Shown here piece after piece: positions 1 to 7,839 of a stretch of DNA of 24,353 nt. Both the position numbers and the translations under genes were made by a program. Under the pieces are notes generated by a model, which searched no databases, was not told the origin of the DNA, and worked only from the letters and a program-made list of their open reading frames with translations. Position 1 is the first letter of the stretch, and the number at the start of each line of letters is the position of its first letter. The stretch lies in NCBI GenBank assembly GCA_964532175.1, contig CAZHGP010000023.1, positions 1-24,353 on the forward strand. Reading direction: 5' to 3'. The DNA comes from JAVZCJ01 sp964532175. Lineage in GTDB: Archaea > Thermoproteota > Nitrososphaeria_A > Caldarchaeales > JAVZCJ01.

Positions 1-41
1 GGGATAAATTTAAAAATTATTTTTATTTAATATTCTTTTTT

Positions 42-51
42 TTAAAAAAAT
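42..51 (-). terminator. Oligo-T terminator candidate after the DUF763 gene
   Basis: Read on the minus strand, seven Ts lie about 25-32 bases after the stop codon of the DUF763 gene, followed by an A run, so the site is a T7/A7 near-palindrome. Archaeal RNA polymerase terminates at oligo-T tracts without needing a GC-rich stem. In so AT-rich a sequence such runs also arise by chance. Confidence 0.35.
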
Positions 52-75
52 AAGGAAAAGCTAGATATTGAATAT

Positions 76-1179
76 TTATGAAGATATGCATGCTCTATTA
101 CATCTTTCTAATCTTCTTAACATACTATTTTTTATAAGATTATGATTTATTTCATTAATTGTTTCTAATAATATACACTCTTTTCCTCCATTACCATTAC
201 AATTATAAAATTCCTCTTCTAAAAATGCTGGATCTTCATAGCTTGGATGAACTCCATATAAAATTTCTGCTGAGAGAGCTAATAATCTAATTATGTTTTC
301 ACCAACCCCTTTTATTGATAATAATTCTTCATATGTTTTTGGAACATTTTCATGAAGCTTATTTAATAATTTCCAATTAATTATTCTTGGTATTCTTTTA
401 GGAGAAAAATTAATTTCTTCTTCATTACATACCCAATTTGTTAATTTCATTTGATTTTGATTATTTGTTTCAGTAATTCTTTTTATTTTTGATGGTTTTT
501 CTTTAAGTACATCCAATGATGCTTTTCTACTTTCGCCACTTTTCATAGCTGTCATATCAAGTACCTCACTTACTTTTTGTTTACTTATTATTCCTTGATG
601 CGGCTCTTCTACAAAATTTTTCATTTTTCTTGAATACCAATGATATCTTCTAGCAGTTCTAATTATTGGATTCATTGCTTGTTGAATTACAGCCCATGTT
701 CCATTCTTAGAAATAATCATTAAATGATGATAAAGCCTAAAGCCATCTTGTATAGCATAATTATCTACTTTTGCTGTCATTCTACTACAATACTTTAAAT
801 ATTCTATTTTTTCTTCTGAAAAACCAAAAATTTCTTTTAAATTATTTAATTCTTCAGGCACTTTAAAAGCTGATAAACTTTTTCCTCCTGCAATAAATAT
901 TCCACTTTCATAATTTATAATTTCTTTTAGAATAGATGAAAATATTGTAGTTGTTCCACTAGTTATTTCTTCAAAACCAATTGCATATAAAAAACAATCA
1001 AAACAAAATGGATTTGAAATATTTTCTATAAATATTTCTTCTCCATATTTTTCAAGAAAATTATAAGTAATTATTTTAGTATTTCTTAATAATGATCCAT
1101 AATACCATTTAGCTGTTTTTCCATAATCTAATTTTAATTCTTTTGATCCAATTTTCCACATTTTATGCTTTCCTAACAT
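76..1179 (-). CDS. DUF763 family protein with helix-hairpin-helix motif
   Basis: The protein has 367 residues, a usual size for DUF763, an archaeal/bacterial family of unknown biochemical role. Family signatures seen: IFIAGGKS (about 94-101), SRMTAKVD then the diagnostic QDGFRLYHH (144-152), WAVIQQAMN (162-170), ARRYHW (176-181) and FVEEPHQGI (189-197). Near the C terminus LLSIKGVGENIIRLLALSAE (286-305) has the GhG core of a helix-hairpin-helix, a non-specific DNA-binding element, followed by the PSYEDPA segment typical of the family. The start is ATG at 1179; an in-frame ATG six codons later (1161) is an alternative. No Shine-Dalgarno is visible. It is probably monocistronic: 187 AT-rich bases separate it from the next gene upstream. 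A role in DNA metabolism is only inferred from the HhH. Family membership is confident; function is unknown. Confidence 0.85.
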   Translation of the reverse strand: MLGKHKMWKIGSKELKLDYGKTAKWYYGSLLRNTKIITYNFLEKYGEEIFIENISNPFCFDCFLYAIGFEEITSGTTTIFSSILKEIINYESGIFIAGGKSLSAFKVPEELNNLKEIFGFSEEKIEYLKYCSRMTAKVDNYAIQDGFRLYHHLMIISKNGTWAVIQQAMNPIIRTARRYHWYSRKMKNFVEEPHQGIISKQKVSEVLDMTAMKSGESRKASLDVLKEKPSKIKRITETNNQNQMKLTNWVCNEEEINFSPKRIPRIINWKLLNKLHENVPKTYEELLSIKGVGENIIRLLALSAEILYGVHPSYEDPAFLEEEFYNCNGNGGKECILLETINEINHNLIKNSMLRRLERCNRACISS

Positions 1180-1305
1180 TTTTTTATTTTTGATAGTTAA
1201 ATTTTTTTAATTTATTAAACATTAATTTATTGTTCAATAAAGTTTACAAACTATTTTTATTGTTTATTTATGATTATTTTGAATATATTTCTTTTTTAAA
1301 ATATT

Positions 1306-1329
1306 AAAATAGAGTTTATACTCTATTTT
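1306..1329 (-). repeat. Perfect 10-bp inverted repeat, 4-base loop
   Basis: AAAATAGAGT (1306-1315) and ACTCTATTTT (1320-1329) are exact reverse complements around the loop TTAT. The element lies 37 bases past the stop of the radical SAM gene (1367) and is followed on the minus strand by T-rich sequence, so it could be a hairpin terminator or RNA 3' end. It is also about 130 bases upstream of the DUF763 start, so an operator role is possible. The central GAGT/ACTC makes it the least AT-rich spot of this 187-base spacer. Nothing else recognisable is in 1180-1366. Confidence 0.5.
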
Positions 1330-1366
1330 TTTAAATAAAATAAATATGATATATTCTTATAAAAAA

Positions 1367-2482
1367 TTATTTAAGCAAATGTACATTTCCTAATTTTACA
1401 TTTTTCAATCCAGCTTCTCTTGCAATCTTTAAACATTTTAAAGCCATCTCTTTACTTGTTGTAGGTAAATCATTAAGTACATATTGTGGATAAAATGCTA
1501 ATAATGTATATGGTATTTCTTGATTTATGCTTGCTATAAATTCTGCTATATTTTTTACTTCAATTTCATCTATGTATCCTGGAATTAAAAGTGTGCTTGC
1601 AGTTAATAAAGGAGGTTTTTCTCTTTTATCATAGAATTTTCTTCCAATATTTTCAAAATTTTTTAATGATTGCTTATTACTTACACCTGTCATTACAATA
1701 TTCAATGTTTCATCCCAAAATTTTAAATCAAATTTCATAATTCCACCTGTTTTAAGAGATAATTCAGCAGCTAAATTTGCATATCTTTCATTCATATTTC
1801 CATTCGTTTCCCAACATATTTTAACTATTCTATTGTTTTTTTCACTATTTTCAATTATTATTTCACTAGTTTTTAATGCATGAGGCATTTGAGTTGAAGG
1901 ATCGCCACCAAAAAAGCATACACATGAAACTTTTTCTATAGCTTTTGAAGCAAGTTCTTCAGCTGAAAAAATCGGTTTTAAATTATTTGAAAGTTTTCTA
2001 TAATGCCAATTTTGGCAAAATAAGCAATCAAAAGAACATGCTCCATAAAAAACAGCTAGATTATAATATCCTATATCCCCTTTTTCAGTATAAGCATATT
2101 TTGGATATCCTAAACCAGTACAAGCTGCGCATGTCCACCAAGCAACACAATTTGTTGGAATAGGATCATAATACCATTCAAGAATTGCTTTTTCATTAGT
2201 GCCAGCAAGTCTAACTATTTTATTATCAATATTTTTAACTAATCCACAAAAACCTTTACTATTTAAAGGGATTAAGCAATTATTTCCGCATCCATAGCAA
2301 GGTTTACCTTTTTCTTCCTTTGGAGGAATAGGAGGCAAATTGAATAAAGCTCTAGTTTTTTCATGTATTTTCATTGAAATTTTTATAGCTTCTTCTCTAT
2401 TTTCCCTTATGCATTTTAAGCATATTCCAAGATTTTTACTTATTAATCTATTTTTATTTCCACAAATTTTGCAAGAATTCAC
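1367..2482 (-). CDS. Radical SAM enzyme, AmmeMemoRadiSam/PflA-related
   Basis: The protein has 371 residues. The radical SAM cluster is CSFDCLFCQNW (C149, C153, C156; CX3CX2C), with FGGDPS (191-196) in place of the usual GGEP SAM-contact motif. Before the core are two cysteine groups: C4/C7 with C21/C24, which resembles a small zinc ribbon, and C62, C65, C69 and C79 (GKPCYGCGNNC), with further cysteines around 112-121. This layout fits the archaeal radical SAM proteins of COG1180/COG1313 related to the AmmeMemoRadiSam enzyme. The start is GTG at 2482; no ribosome site is visible, so it may be leaderless. An oligo-T tract separates it from rpoK upstream. The substrate cannot be read from sequence; no Memo or AMMECR1 partner gene lies in the window. 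Enzyme class is confident; subfamily is moderate. Confidence 0.85.
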   Translation of the reverse strand: MNSCKICGNKNRLISKNLGICLKCIRENREEAIKISMKIHEKTRALFNLPPIPPKEEKGKPCYGCGNNCLIPLNSKGFCGLVKNIDNKIVRLAGTNEKAILEWYYDPIPTNCVAWWTCAACTGLGYPKYAYTEKGDIGYYNLAVFYGACSFDCLFCQNWHYRKLSNNLKPIFSAEELASKAIEKVSCVCFFGGDPSTQMPHALKTSEIIIENSEKNNRIVKICWETNGNMNERYANLAAELSLKTGGIMKFDLKFWDETLNIVMTGVSNKQSLKNFENIGRKFYDKREKPPLLTASTLLIPGYIDEIEVKNIAEFIASINQEIPYTLLAFYPQYVLNDLPTTSKEMALKCLKIAREAGLKNVKLGNVHLLK

Positions 2483-2487
2483 TTATA

Positions 2488-2500
2488 AAAATAAAAAAAA
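2488..2500 (-). terminator. Oligo-T terminator after thermosome-rpoK
   Basis: On the minus strand a run of eight Ts, then ATTTTTA, starts 14 bases after the rpoK stop codon and sits directly before the radical SAM start. It is the best terminator candidate for the thermosome-rpoK transcript, judged by position and oligo-T alone. Confidence 0.45.
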
Positions 2501-2514
2501 GGAATATTTAAAAA

Positions 2515-2805
2515 TTAATGCTTTTCTTCTATTAATTCTCTAGTTTTTTCTTTTTTAAAAGTTTTAAAGTATTCCATTAAGTCTACATCTTCATAGCTTC
2601 CATCTGGAAGTTTCCTTCTAATTATTATTGGAAGAAGCCCTTCTTCAAATTCTCTTTTAGCAATATCTATTGGTGTTTCATTTGGTTTAGGTTCTACAAG
2701 CGGAATAGCATCGTAAGCTAATTGAAGAGCTCTTGCGCCTATGACTCTAGCAATTTCATACTTTGTTAATTTTATTTTCTTCTCACTCTGTTGAAGATTC
2801 TTCAA
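2515..2805 (-). CDS. rpoK: DNA-directed RNA polymerase subunit K (Rpb6/omega homologue)
   Basis: This is a subunit of archaeal RNA polymerase that helps assemble and hold the largest subunit; it is homologous to eukaryotic Rpb6 and bacterial omega. The signature KLTKYEIARVIGARALQL is followed by the conserved tail GLLPIIIRRKLPDGSYED. The proposed TTG at 2805 gives 96 residues, a normal size. A TTG at 2853 would add 16 lysine-rich residues and increase the overlap with the thermosome gene to 71 bases. With the shorter start the reading frames still overlap by 23 bases (thermosome stop at 2783-2785), so translation is probably coupled. No ATG or GTG is available in frame upstream of the conserved core, so the start is uncertain although the identity is not. 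Confidence 0.9.
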   Translation of the reverse strand: MKNLQQSEKKIKLTKYEIARVIGARALQLAYDAIPLVEPKPNETPIDIAKREFEEGLLPIIIRRKLPDGSYEDVDLMEYFKTFKKEKTRELIEEKH

Positions 2806-4447
2806 GCCCTTCTTCTTCTTTCTTTGGCCCTTTTTCTGGACCTTTTGTTTCAAGCTTAGAAGCTGCTATTATATCATCTATCTTTAATATCATTGAAGCT
2901 GCTTCCATTGCTGATTTGATTATTTGTTTTTTGACTAATGTAGGTTCAAGAACTTCTAATTTATACATATCTGAAATTTTACCATTTAAAACATCTATTC
3001 CAGCCCATTTTTGTCCATCTTTATGTTTAGCATTTATAGTTAATAATGATTCAATAGGATCCATTCCAGCATTTTCAGAAAGTTGAGCTGGAATAATTTC
3101 TAATGCTTCTGCAAATTTCTCAATTGCAAGTTGTTCTTTTCCTGAAAGAGATTTTGCAAAATCTCTAAGTCTTAAAGCAACTTCAGCTTCTGGTGCTCCA
3201 CCACCAGCAACAATTTTACCTTCAATAATAACATCTTTTACAACATTTATTGCATCATGAAGAGATCTTTCTGCTTCATCCACTATTCTTTTTGTTCCAC
3301 CTCTAATTAATATTGTTATTGATTTTGGATTTTCACATCCTTCAATGAAAACCATTTTATCTTCTCCAACTCTCCTTTCTTCAATAAGTTTAGCTTTACC
3401 TAAATCTGAAGGACTTAAATCTTCTACTCTTGAAATTATTCTAGCACCTGTAGCTTTAGCTATTTTATCAATATCAGATTTCTTTATTCTACGTACTGCC
3501 ATTATCCCTTTCTTAGCTAAGAAGTATTGTGCCATATCATCTATTCCTTTTTGACAAAGAACAACATTTGCACCACTTTCAATTATTTTATTAACCATAT
3601 CTCTAAGCATATCTTCTTCTTGTTTCATGAAAGCTCTCATTTGTTCAGGAGATTCAATATTCAATTTAGCATCAAATTCTGTTTTTTCAATTTCTAATGA
3701 TGCATCAAGTAAAGCAATTTTTGCATTTTCAATCCTTTTTGGCATATCTGGATGTACTACTTCTTTATCTAAAACAATTCCATCAATAATCTTTGTATCT
3801 CTAAGAGATTCCCCTTCTTTCTTTTCAATTTTTATATCATCTAAATCAACATAATATTTATCATCTCTTTTTTCAACAACTCTTAAAACAGCATCTACTG
3901 CAATTTTGCAAAGATAATCTGCTTCTTCTGAAACCATTTTGCTTGCAAGTGATGTTTTAGCAATTTTTTCTAAAATTTTCCTATCAGTTGGTTTAACTGG
4001 GATGCTTATTTCATCAAGTATCTCCAAAGCTTTGGTTGCCGCTTTTCTATATCCCTCAATGATTAATGATGGATGTACTTCTTTATCTATTAATTCTTCA
4101 GCTTTAGCTAATAATTCTCCAGCTACTACAACTACTGAAGTTGTTCCATCTCCAACTTCTTCATCTTGAGCTTTAGCTGTTTCAACAAGCATTTTTGCAG
4201 TAGGATGTTCAACATCCATCTCTTTAAGAATTGTTGCTCCATCATTTGTTATAACAACATCTCCAAAACTATCAACAAGCATTTTATCCATTCCTTTAGG
4301 GCCTAATGAAGATTTAAGTGTTTCAGATATTATTTTTGCAACCATTATATTTGCTGATTGTGCTTCTCTTCCTCTTGTTCTACGTGTCCCTTCCCTAAGA
4401 ATTATAATTGGTTGAGTAGCACCTGCTCCTGGAGCTGATTGAGCCAT
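2783..4447 (-). CDS. ths: Thermosome subunit (group II chaperonin)
   Basis: This is an ATP-dependent protein-folding chaperonin that forms double rings in the cytoplasm; subunits are usually near 550 residues and this one has 554. Seen in order: equatorial-domain LGPKGMDKMLVD (48-59) and NDGATILKEM (68-77), the nucleotide-binding loop GDGTTSVVVVAGELL (99-113), an apical domain in the middle, and GGGAPEAEVALRLRD then IPAQLSENAGMDP in the second equatorial half. The tail is acidic (EEEGLEESSTE) and lacks the GGM repeat seen in some thermosomes. ATG at 4447 is preceded by AGGTGAT (4459-4453). It is the first gene of a two-gene unit with rpoK. Whether a second subunit exists elsewhere cannot be told. 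Confidence 0.97.
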   Translation of the reverse strand: MAQSAPGAGATQPIIILREGTRRTRGREAQSANIMVAKIISETLKSSLGPKGMDKMLVDSFGDVVITNDGATILKEMDVEHPTAKMLVETAKAQDEEVGDGTTSVVVVAGELLAKAEELIDKEVHPSLIIEGYRKAATKALEILDEISIPVKPTDRKILEKIAKTSLASKMVSEEADYLCKIAVDAVLRVVEKRDDKYYVDLDDIKIEKKEGESLRDTKIIDGIVLDKEVVHPDMPKRIENAKIALLDASLEIEKTEFDAKLNIESPEQMRAFMKQEEDMLRDMVNKIIESGANVVLCQKGIDDMAQYFLAKKGIMAVRRIKKSDIDKIAKATGARIISRVEDLSPSDLGKAKLIEERRVGEDKMVFIEGCENPKSITILIRGGTKRIVDEAERSLHDAINVVKDVIIEGKIVAGGGAPEAEVALRLRDFAKSLSGKEQLAIEKFAEALEIIPAQLSENAGMDPIESLLTINAKHKDGQKWAGIDVLNGKISDMYKLEVLEPTLVKKQIIKSAMEAASMILKIDDIIAASKLETKGPEKGPKKEEEGLEESSTE

Positions 4448-4452
4448 ATAAT

Positions 4453-4459
4453 ATCACCT
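4453..4459 (-). promoter_or_regulatory. Shine-Dalgarno of the thermosome gene
   Basis: AGGTGAT on the minus strand, five bases before the ATG, matches the archaeal anti-Shine-Dalgarno (…CACCU…). TTAAATAG-like TATA candidates lie about 20-35 bases further upstream. Confidence 0.65.
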
Positions 4460-4530
4460 AATTTAAAAAAAACTTAAAAAACTATTTAATAAGCTTTTAT
4501 TCCCTTTTTTTGATAAAATAAGCTTTTTTT

Positions 4531-5538
4531 TCAATAATATTTTTTCTTTATCGTTATTTCTAAATATTCACTTATTTTAAAGCCATATATAGAAGTAAGA
4601 ATCCCACTAATAAATAAAGTATATAAGAGATTTATAAAATTTGCAATTATAGAAGAACTAATAATTGTTTCAATAGGTAATCCTATTAAAGAAAAAATTG
4701 CTATCCAAACAATTTGAAAAGAGCCTAAATATCCAGGAGCAGCTGGTAAAGCATGAGATAAAGTTATAATTAAAGAAATTATTAAAACTGAAAATAAAGA
4801 TATTTTTATATTGAGTGAATATATAATCATTGTAAAAATTAATGCTTGAAAAAAAGTTATGAAGAATGAAAATAAATGGAAAAATATATTCTTATAAACA
4901 ATTTTAAGAGTTTTGCTTCCTTTTATGAGTGATGTTGAAAAATTAATTAAAGCATCTTTAATTTTTTTAGGAAATGGCTTTAAAATTTTATTAATAAAAA
5001 TTATGAATTTTTCTTCAAATTTTATAATAGCAAATATAAATATTAAACCAATAAATACTACTATTCCAGCTAATTCAAAAGAAGCTATGATTATTATATT
5101 TGAACTTATTGAAAATGGAATGAAGAATAATAAAATAGATAAAAATAATAATAAATAAATTAAATCAAATATTCTTTCAATAATAACTGTTGCAAAAATA
5201 GATGCAAAGCTCTTTTTACTTTCTTTAGAAATAGCTAATGCTCTTGCTATTTCTCCAATTCTTAAAGGAATTAATGTATTTATTAAATATCCTAAACCTG
5301 TAGCTGATAAAGCCATTGATATTTTAATTCCATTCATAGGCTTAATTAATAAAATCCATCTAAATGCTCTAAAAATAAAGAATAATATTGTAAAAAATCC
5401 TCCTAATAAAATATAAAAAATATTCAATTTTAATATTGTGTAGATTATTTTATCAATTCCAATATAAAATATTAGAATTAAAATAAGAATTGTGCCAATT
5501 ATTAATGGAATAAATATTTTATAAAATTCTTTAAACAT
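4531..5538 (-). CDS. UPF0104 / LPG-synthase-TM-type integral membrane protein
   Basis: The protein has 335 residues and about eight hydrophobic segments covering nearly its whole length. The family hallmark is GYLINTLIPLRIGEIARALAI, followed by SFASIFATVIIERIFDL, as in the lysylphosphatidylglycerol-synthase transmembrane/flippase-like family (COG0392). A second signature, SHALPAAPGYLGSFQ, lies near residue 260. Archaeal members lack the aminoacyl-transferase domain, so lipid or glycolipid flipping is an inference from bacterial relatives. The start is ATG at 5538. It lies about 80 bases from the thermosome start and probably has its own promoter. Confidence 0.85.
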   Translation of the reverse strand: MFKEFYKIFIPLIIGTILILILIFYIGIDKIIYTILKLNIFYILLGGFFTILFFIFRAFRWILLIKPMNGIKISMALSATGLGYLINTLIPLRIGEIARALAISKESKKSFASIFATVIIERIFDLIYLLLFLSILLFFIPFSISSNIIIIASFELAGIVVFIGLIFIFAIIKFEEKFIIFINKILKPFPKKIKDALINFSTSLIKGSKTLKIVYKNIFFHLFSFFITFFQALIFTMIIYSLNIKISLFSVLIISLIITLSHALPAAPGYLGSFQIVWIAIFSLIGLPIETIISSSIIANFINLLYTLFISGILTSIYGFKISEYLEITIKKKYY

Positions 5539-5623
5539 ATTTTTATCAACACTTTATGTTCAAGAATAAACAAAAAGATTTAAAAGAAACGTTGTTTATA
5601 AATTTATATTGGCGGTGGAAGTC

Positions 5624-5767
5624 TTGAAGCTTATTTCAGTAAAACTTCCTGAAGCATTAATAGAAGGAATGGATGAATTAGTAAAACTCGGAATGTATCC
5701 AAGTAGAAGTGCAGTAATTAGAACTGCCATAAGGGATTTATTAAGAAAAGAACTTTGGAAAAAGTAA
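5624..5767 (+). CDS. Small ribbon-helix-helix (CopG/MetJ-type) DNA-binding protein
   Basis: This is a 47-codon gene. It reads MKLISVKLPEALIEGMDELV, then KLGMYPSRSAVIRTAIRDLL and RKELWKK. The pattern is that of a ribbon-helix-helix repressor: a short beta-strand with alternating residues (ISVKL), a helix, a GMYPSRSAVIR turn and a second helix. Such proteins bind DNA as dimers through the beta-ribbon. TTG at 5624 follows GGTG at 5614-5617 by six bases, and TTTAAA (5579-5585) is a suitable TATA box. A GTG at 5615 would add three residues (50 aa). It stands alone, divergent from the membrane protein at 4531-5538 and convergent with the M28 peptidase. Its targets are unknown; autoregulation is a common default for such genes but is not shown here. 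Confidence 0.85.
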   Translation: MKLISVKLPEALIEGMDELVKLGMYPSRSAVIRTAIRDLLRKELWKK

Positions 5768-5795
5768 TTTTTTCTTTTATTAAATTTCAGCAATA

Positions 5796-7589
5796 TTATG
5801 ATGTTTCAATAATAAGATTACATTCCTTAAGTAAGTTTAATAATGAAATTATTTTTTCTTCATTAATTTCTATTCCAAATTCTGCTTCAAGTTTATTAAT
5901 TATGTCTTCAATTGACATTGGATTATTTAAAAGCATTGGTAAAGCATGAAAGAATATTGTTGAATAGTATTTTTCTTTATTAATCATTTCTTTTAACCAT
6001 TTTATTTTCTCTTCTCCAATATTTTTAATAAACCATTTAAGATTTAATGGTCCTATGAATTTTCTAATGTATTTTTTCTTTTCTAATTTATGATTTCTTT
6101 CATGAAAATTTCCAAATTCTTTTTCTGAATTTTTATTAATCGAATTAATTATTAAAGAAAATTCTTTATAAAATTCTTCTTTACGTAATTGATATATTTT
6201 ATCAAGTTTATTCATAATACATTCTCCAAGTTTTTTATGAAATAAACTCATAAAATAATGATAAACATATTTTTTTATTTCTGGAAATTTCTCTATAGAA
6301 GCTGATTTATATGCTGCAACACCAGATGCTATAGCAATTGTTTTAAGAATATGAGGGTCTATTTTTTCAATCGTATCCTCACTTGAATGATAAAATTTAT
6401 CTGGCCATTGATTTAGCATATATGCAGGTATACCAAAATCAAGATAAATATCATGATCGCTTCCTGATTCATAGTCTACAACACTAAATTTTATAGATAA
6501 TGCATTACTTAATCCACTAAAAGATTTTATTTTTGAGAAAGCTTTTTCAATTTCATAATATAGAATAGCTTCTAAAAAAGAAGTTTTGAAATATGGCGCT
6601 CTAACAAGCATTAAAGTTGAATCTGTTAATTCTTGTTTTTCACCAATCATATCTAAATTTATTGCAGCAATAATTTTCCTTTTTATATTTGATAAAAAAG
6701 CAATTGTTCCATAATATTCTGGATACCAATAAAAACATATTTTCCTTAAAGGTTTTTCAAGTATCCTTTTATCTAAAGCTCTTTTCATAGCTATAGCTAA
6801 TTCAATTAATCCTGCTGAACCACTTGCATTATCATTAATTGTTCCTGCTGGATGACAATAATGAGCTAATAAATCTATTTCTTCTTCACCATCTCCAATA
6901 CTTGCTTCAATAATTTTTATTTGAGGATTATCTCTATATTCAACATCAACTTTTGCTTTTAAAATTACTTCTTCATTTTTCTCAAGCATACTTAAAATCA
7001 TGTTTGCATTTCTTTTTGAAATATTCAATGCTATTGCATTTGCTTCATTTGCTTCTTCAATATCTAAAAATAATCCAGAATATGGTATAGCATCTTCAGG
7101 AGCTTCTTTTTTATAAAATATTACTCCAGCAACTTTCTTTTTTATTGCTTTTTTATAAACAAAATAAGGATTACCATATGATAAAATTATTTTCCCCTCA
7201 ATATTTTTATTTTCATAATCTTTATCATCTTCTCCTTTTCCTATATAAACTACAGGAGCTTCTATTTCCCCTCCTGGACTATGCGCCACAACTAAAGTTT
7301 TAGTATTAATAAATGTGTGAAGTAAATTTTCTTTTGGTTTAATCATGTATAATTCAGCTGATTTAACATTCCATCCAACTAATGCCTCCATTAATCCATA
7401 TCTTTTACTATATGGATAAGAATGAATTTTTGTATTCAATCCATTATTATTTAATGTTTTTGCAATATATTCAGCAGCTTCTTCTAAATCTGAAGAACCT
7501 TGAATTCTATGATAGTTTGATAAATTTACTAAAATACTTAAGCATTCTGGGATAGAAAATTCATTCATTAAAACTTCATATACATTCAT
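5796..7589 (-). CDS. M28-type zinc aminopeptidase with PA-like insert and C-terminal extension
   Basis: The protein has 597 residues. The catalytic core matches clan MH/M28 aminopeptidases: HYCHPAGTINDNASGSAG (H243 or H246 and D253 as metal ligands), YPEYYGT (E291, candidate general base), INLDMIGE (D313) and YHSSEDT (H401). GSDHD (376-380) precedes the last ligand, as in the family. Residues about 90-215 form a protease-associated-like insert between the N-terminal helix region and the core. After about residue 430 there is a Lys/Glu-rich helical extension of roughly 165 residues whose end (PMSIEDIINKLEAEFG … LLKECNLI) looks like a winged-helix-type module; that reading is tentative. There is no signal peptide, so it is presumably cytoplasmic. 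The start is ATG at 7589. It resembles DUF4910-type aminopeptidases; substrate unknown. Confidence 0.85.
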   Translation of the reverse strand: MNVYEVLMNEFSIPECLSILVNLSNYHRIQGSSDLEEAAEYIAKTLNNNGLNTKIHSYPYSKRYGLMEALVGWNVKSAELYMIKPKENLLHTFINTKTLVVAHSPGGEIEAPVVYIGKGEDDKDYENKNIEGKIILSYGNPYFVYKKAIKKKVAGVIFYKKEAPEDAIPYSGLFLDIEEANEANAIALNISKRNANMILSMLEKNEEVILKAKVDVEYRDNPQIKIIEASIGDGEEEIDLLAHYCHPAGTINDNASGSAGLIELAIAMKRALDKRILEKPLRKICFYWYPEYYGTIAFLSNIKRKIIAAINLDMIGEKQELTDSTLMLVRAPYFKTSFLEAILYYEIEKAFSKIKSFSGLSNALSIKFSVVDYESGSDHDIYLDFGIPAYMLNQWPDKFYHSSEDTIEKIDPHILKTIAIASGVAAYKSASIEKFPEIKKYVYHYFMSLFHKKLGECIMNKLDKIYQLRKEEFYKEFSLIINSINKNSEKEFGNFHERNHKLEKKKYIRKFIGPLNLKWFIKNIGEEKIKWLKEMINKEKYYSTIFFHALPMLLNNPMSIEDIINKLEAEFGIEINEEKIISLLNLLKECNLIIETS

Positions 7590-7668
7590 AAATAAAAATT
7601 GTTTTTAGAAAATATATTTATTTTTCCATTTATAAAACCTTATATTAAAGGAGAAAAAGTTTATTATT

Positions 7669-7821
7669 ATGTCTCAAAAAAAGGAAATTACTGAATTAAT
7701 TGAAAGAATAGTTCGATTAGAAACAAGAGTAGATGAAATAGAAAAACGTTTAGAAAAAATATCTAATTATCTTAAAGAACTTTATTCTTATCTTCAAAAA
7801 CAACAATCACAATTAATATAA
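7669..7821 (+). CDS. Small coiled-coil protein, unknown function
   Basis: This is a 50-codon ORF, ATG to TAA, in the gap between two minus-strand genes. The product begins MSQKKEITELIERIVRLETR and continues VDEIEKRLEKISNYLKELYS, then YLQKQQSQLI. Hydrophobic residues (I, L, V) recur at heptad a/d spacing throughout, so almost the whole protein should be one amphipathic helix forming a coiled coil. TTTATAAAA (7630-7637) is a good TATA box; AAAGGAG (7647-7653) lies upstream of the ATG but would probably be at or before the transcript start. No family is recognised. Composition and codon use look like coding sequence rather than chance, but the small size limits certainty. Confidence 0.65.
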   Translation: MSQKKEITELIERIVRLETRVDEIEKRLEKISNYLKELYSYLQKQQSQLI

Positions 7822-7839
7822 AAAAGGAGAAGAATAAAT

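Noticed and set aside
2763..4169. Several serine-rich open frames on the plus strand inside the thermosome gene
   Set aside because: They are mirror images of the thermosome codons (Ser/Ile-rich composition), with no independent start signals or family features.
5596..5793. 65-codon open frame on the minus strand
   Set aside because: It is antisense to the ribbon-helix-helix gene, whose product has a clear family pattern; the antisense product has none.
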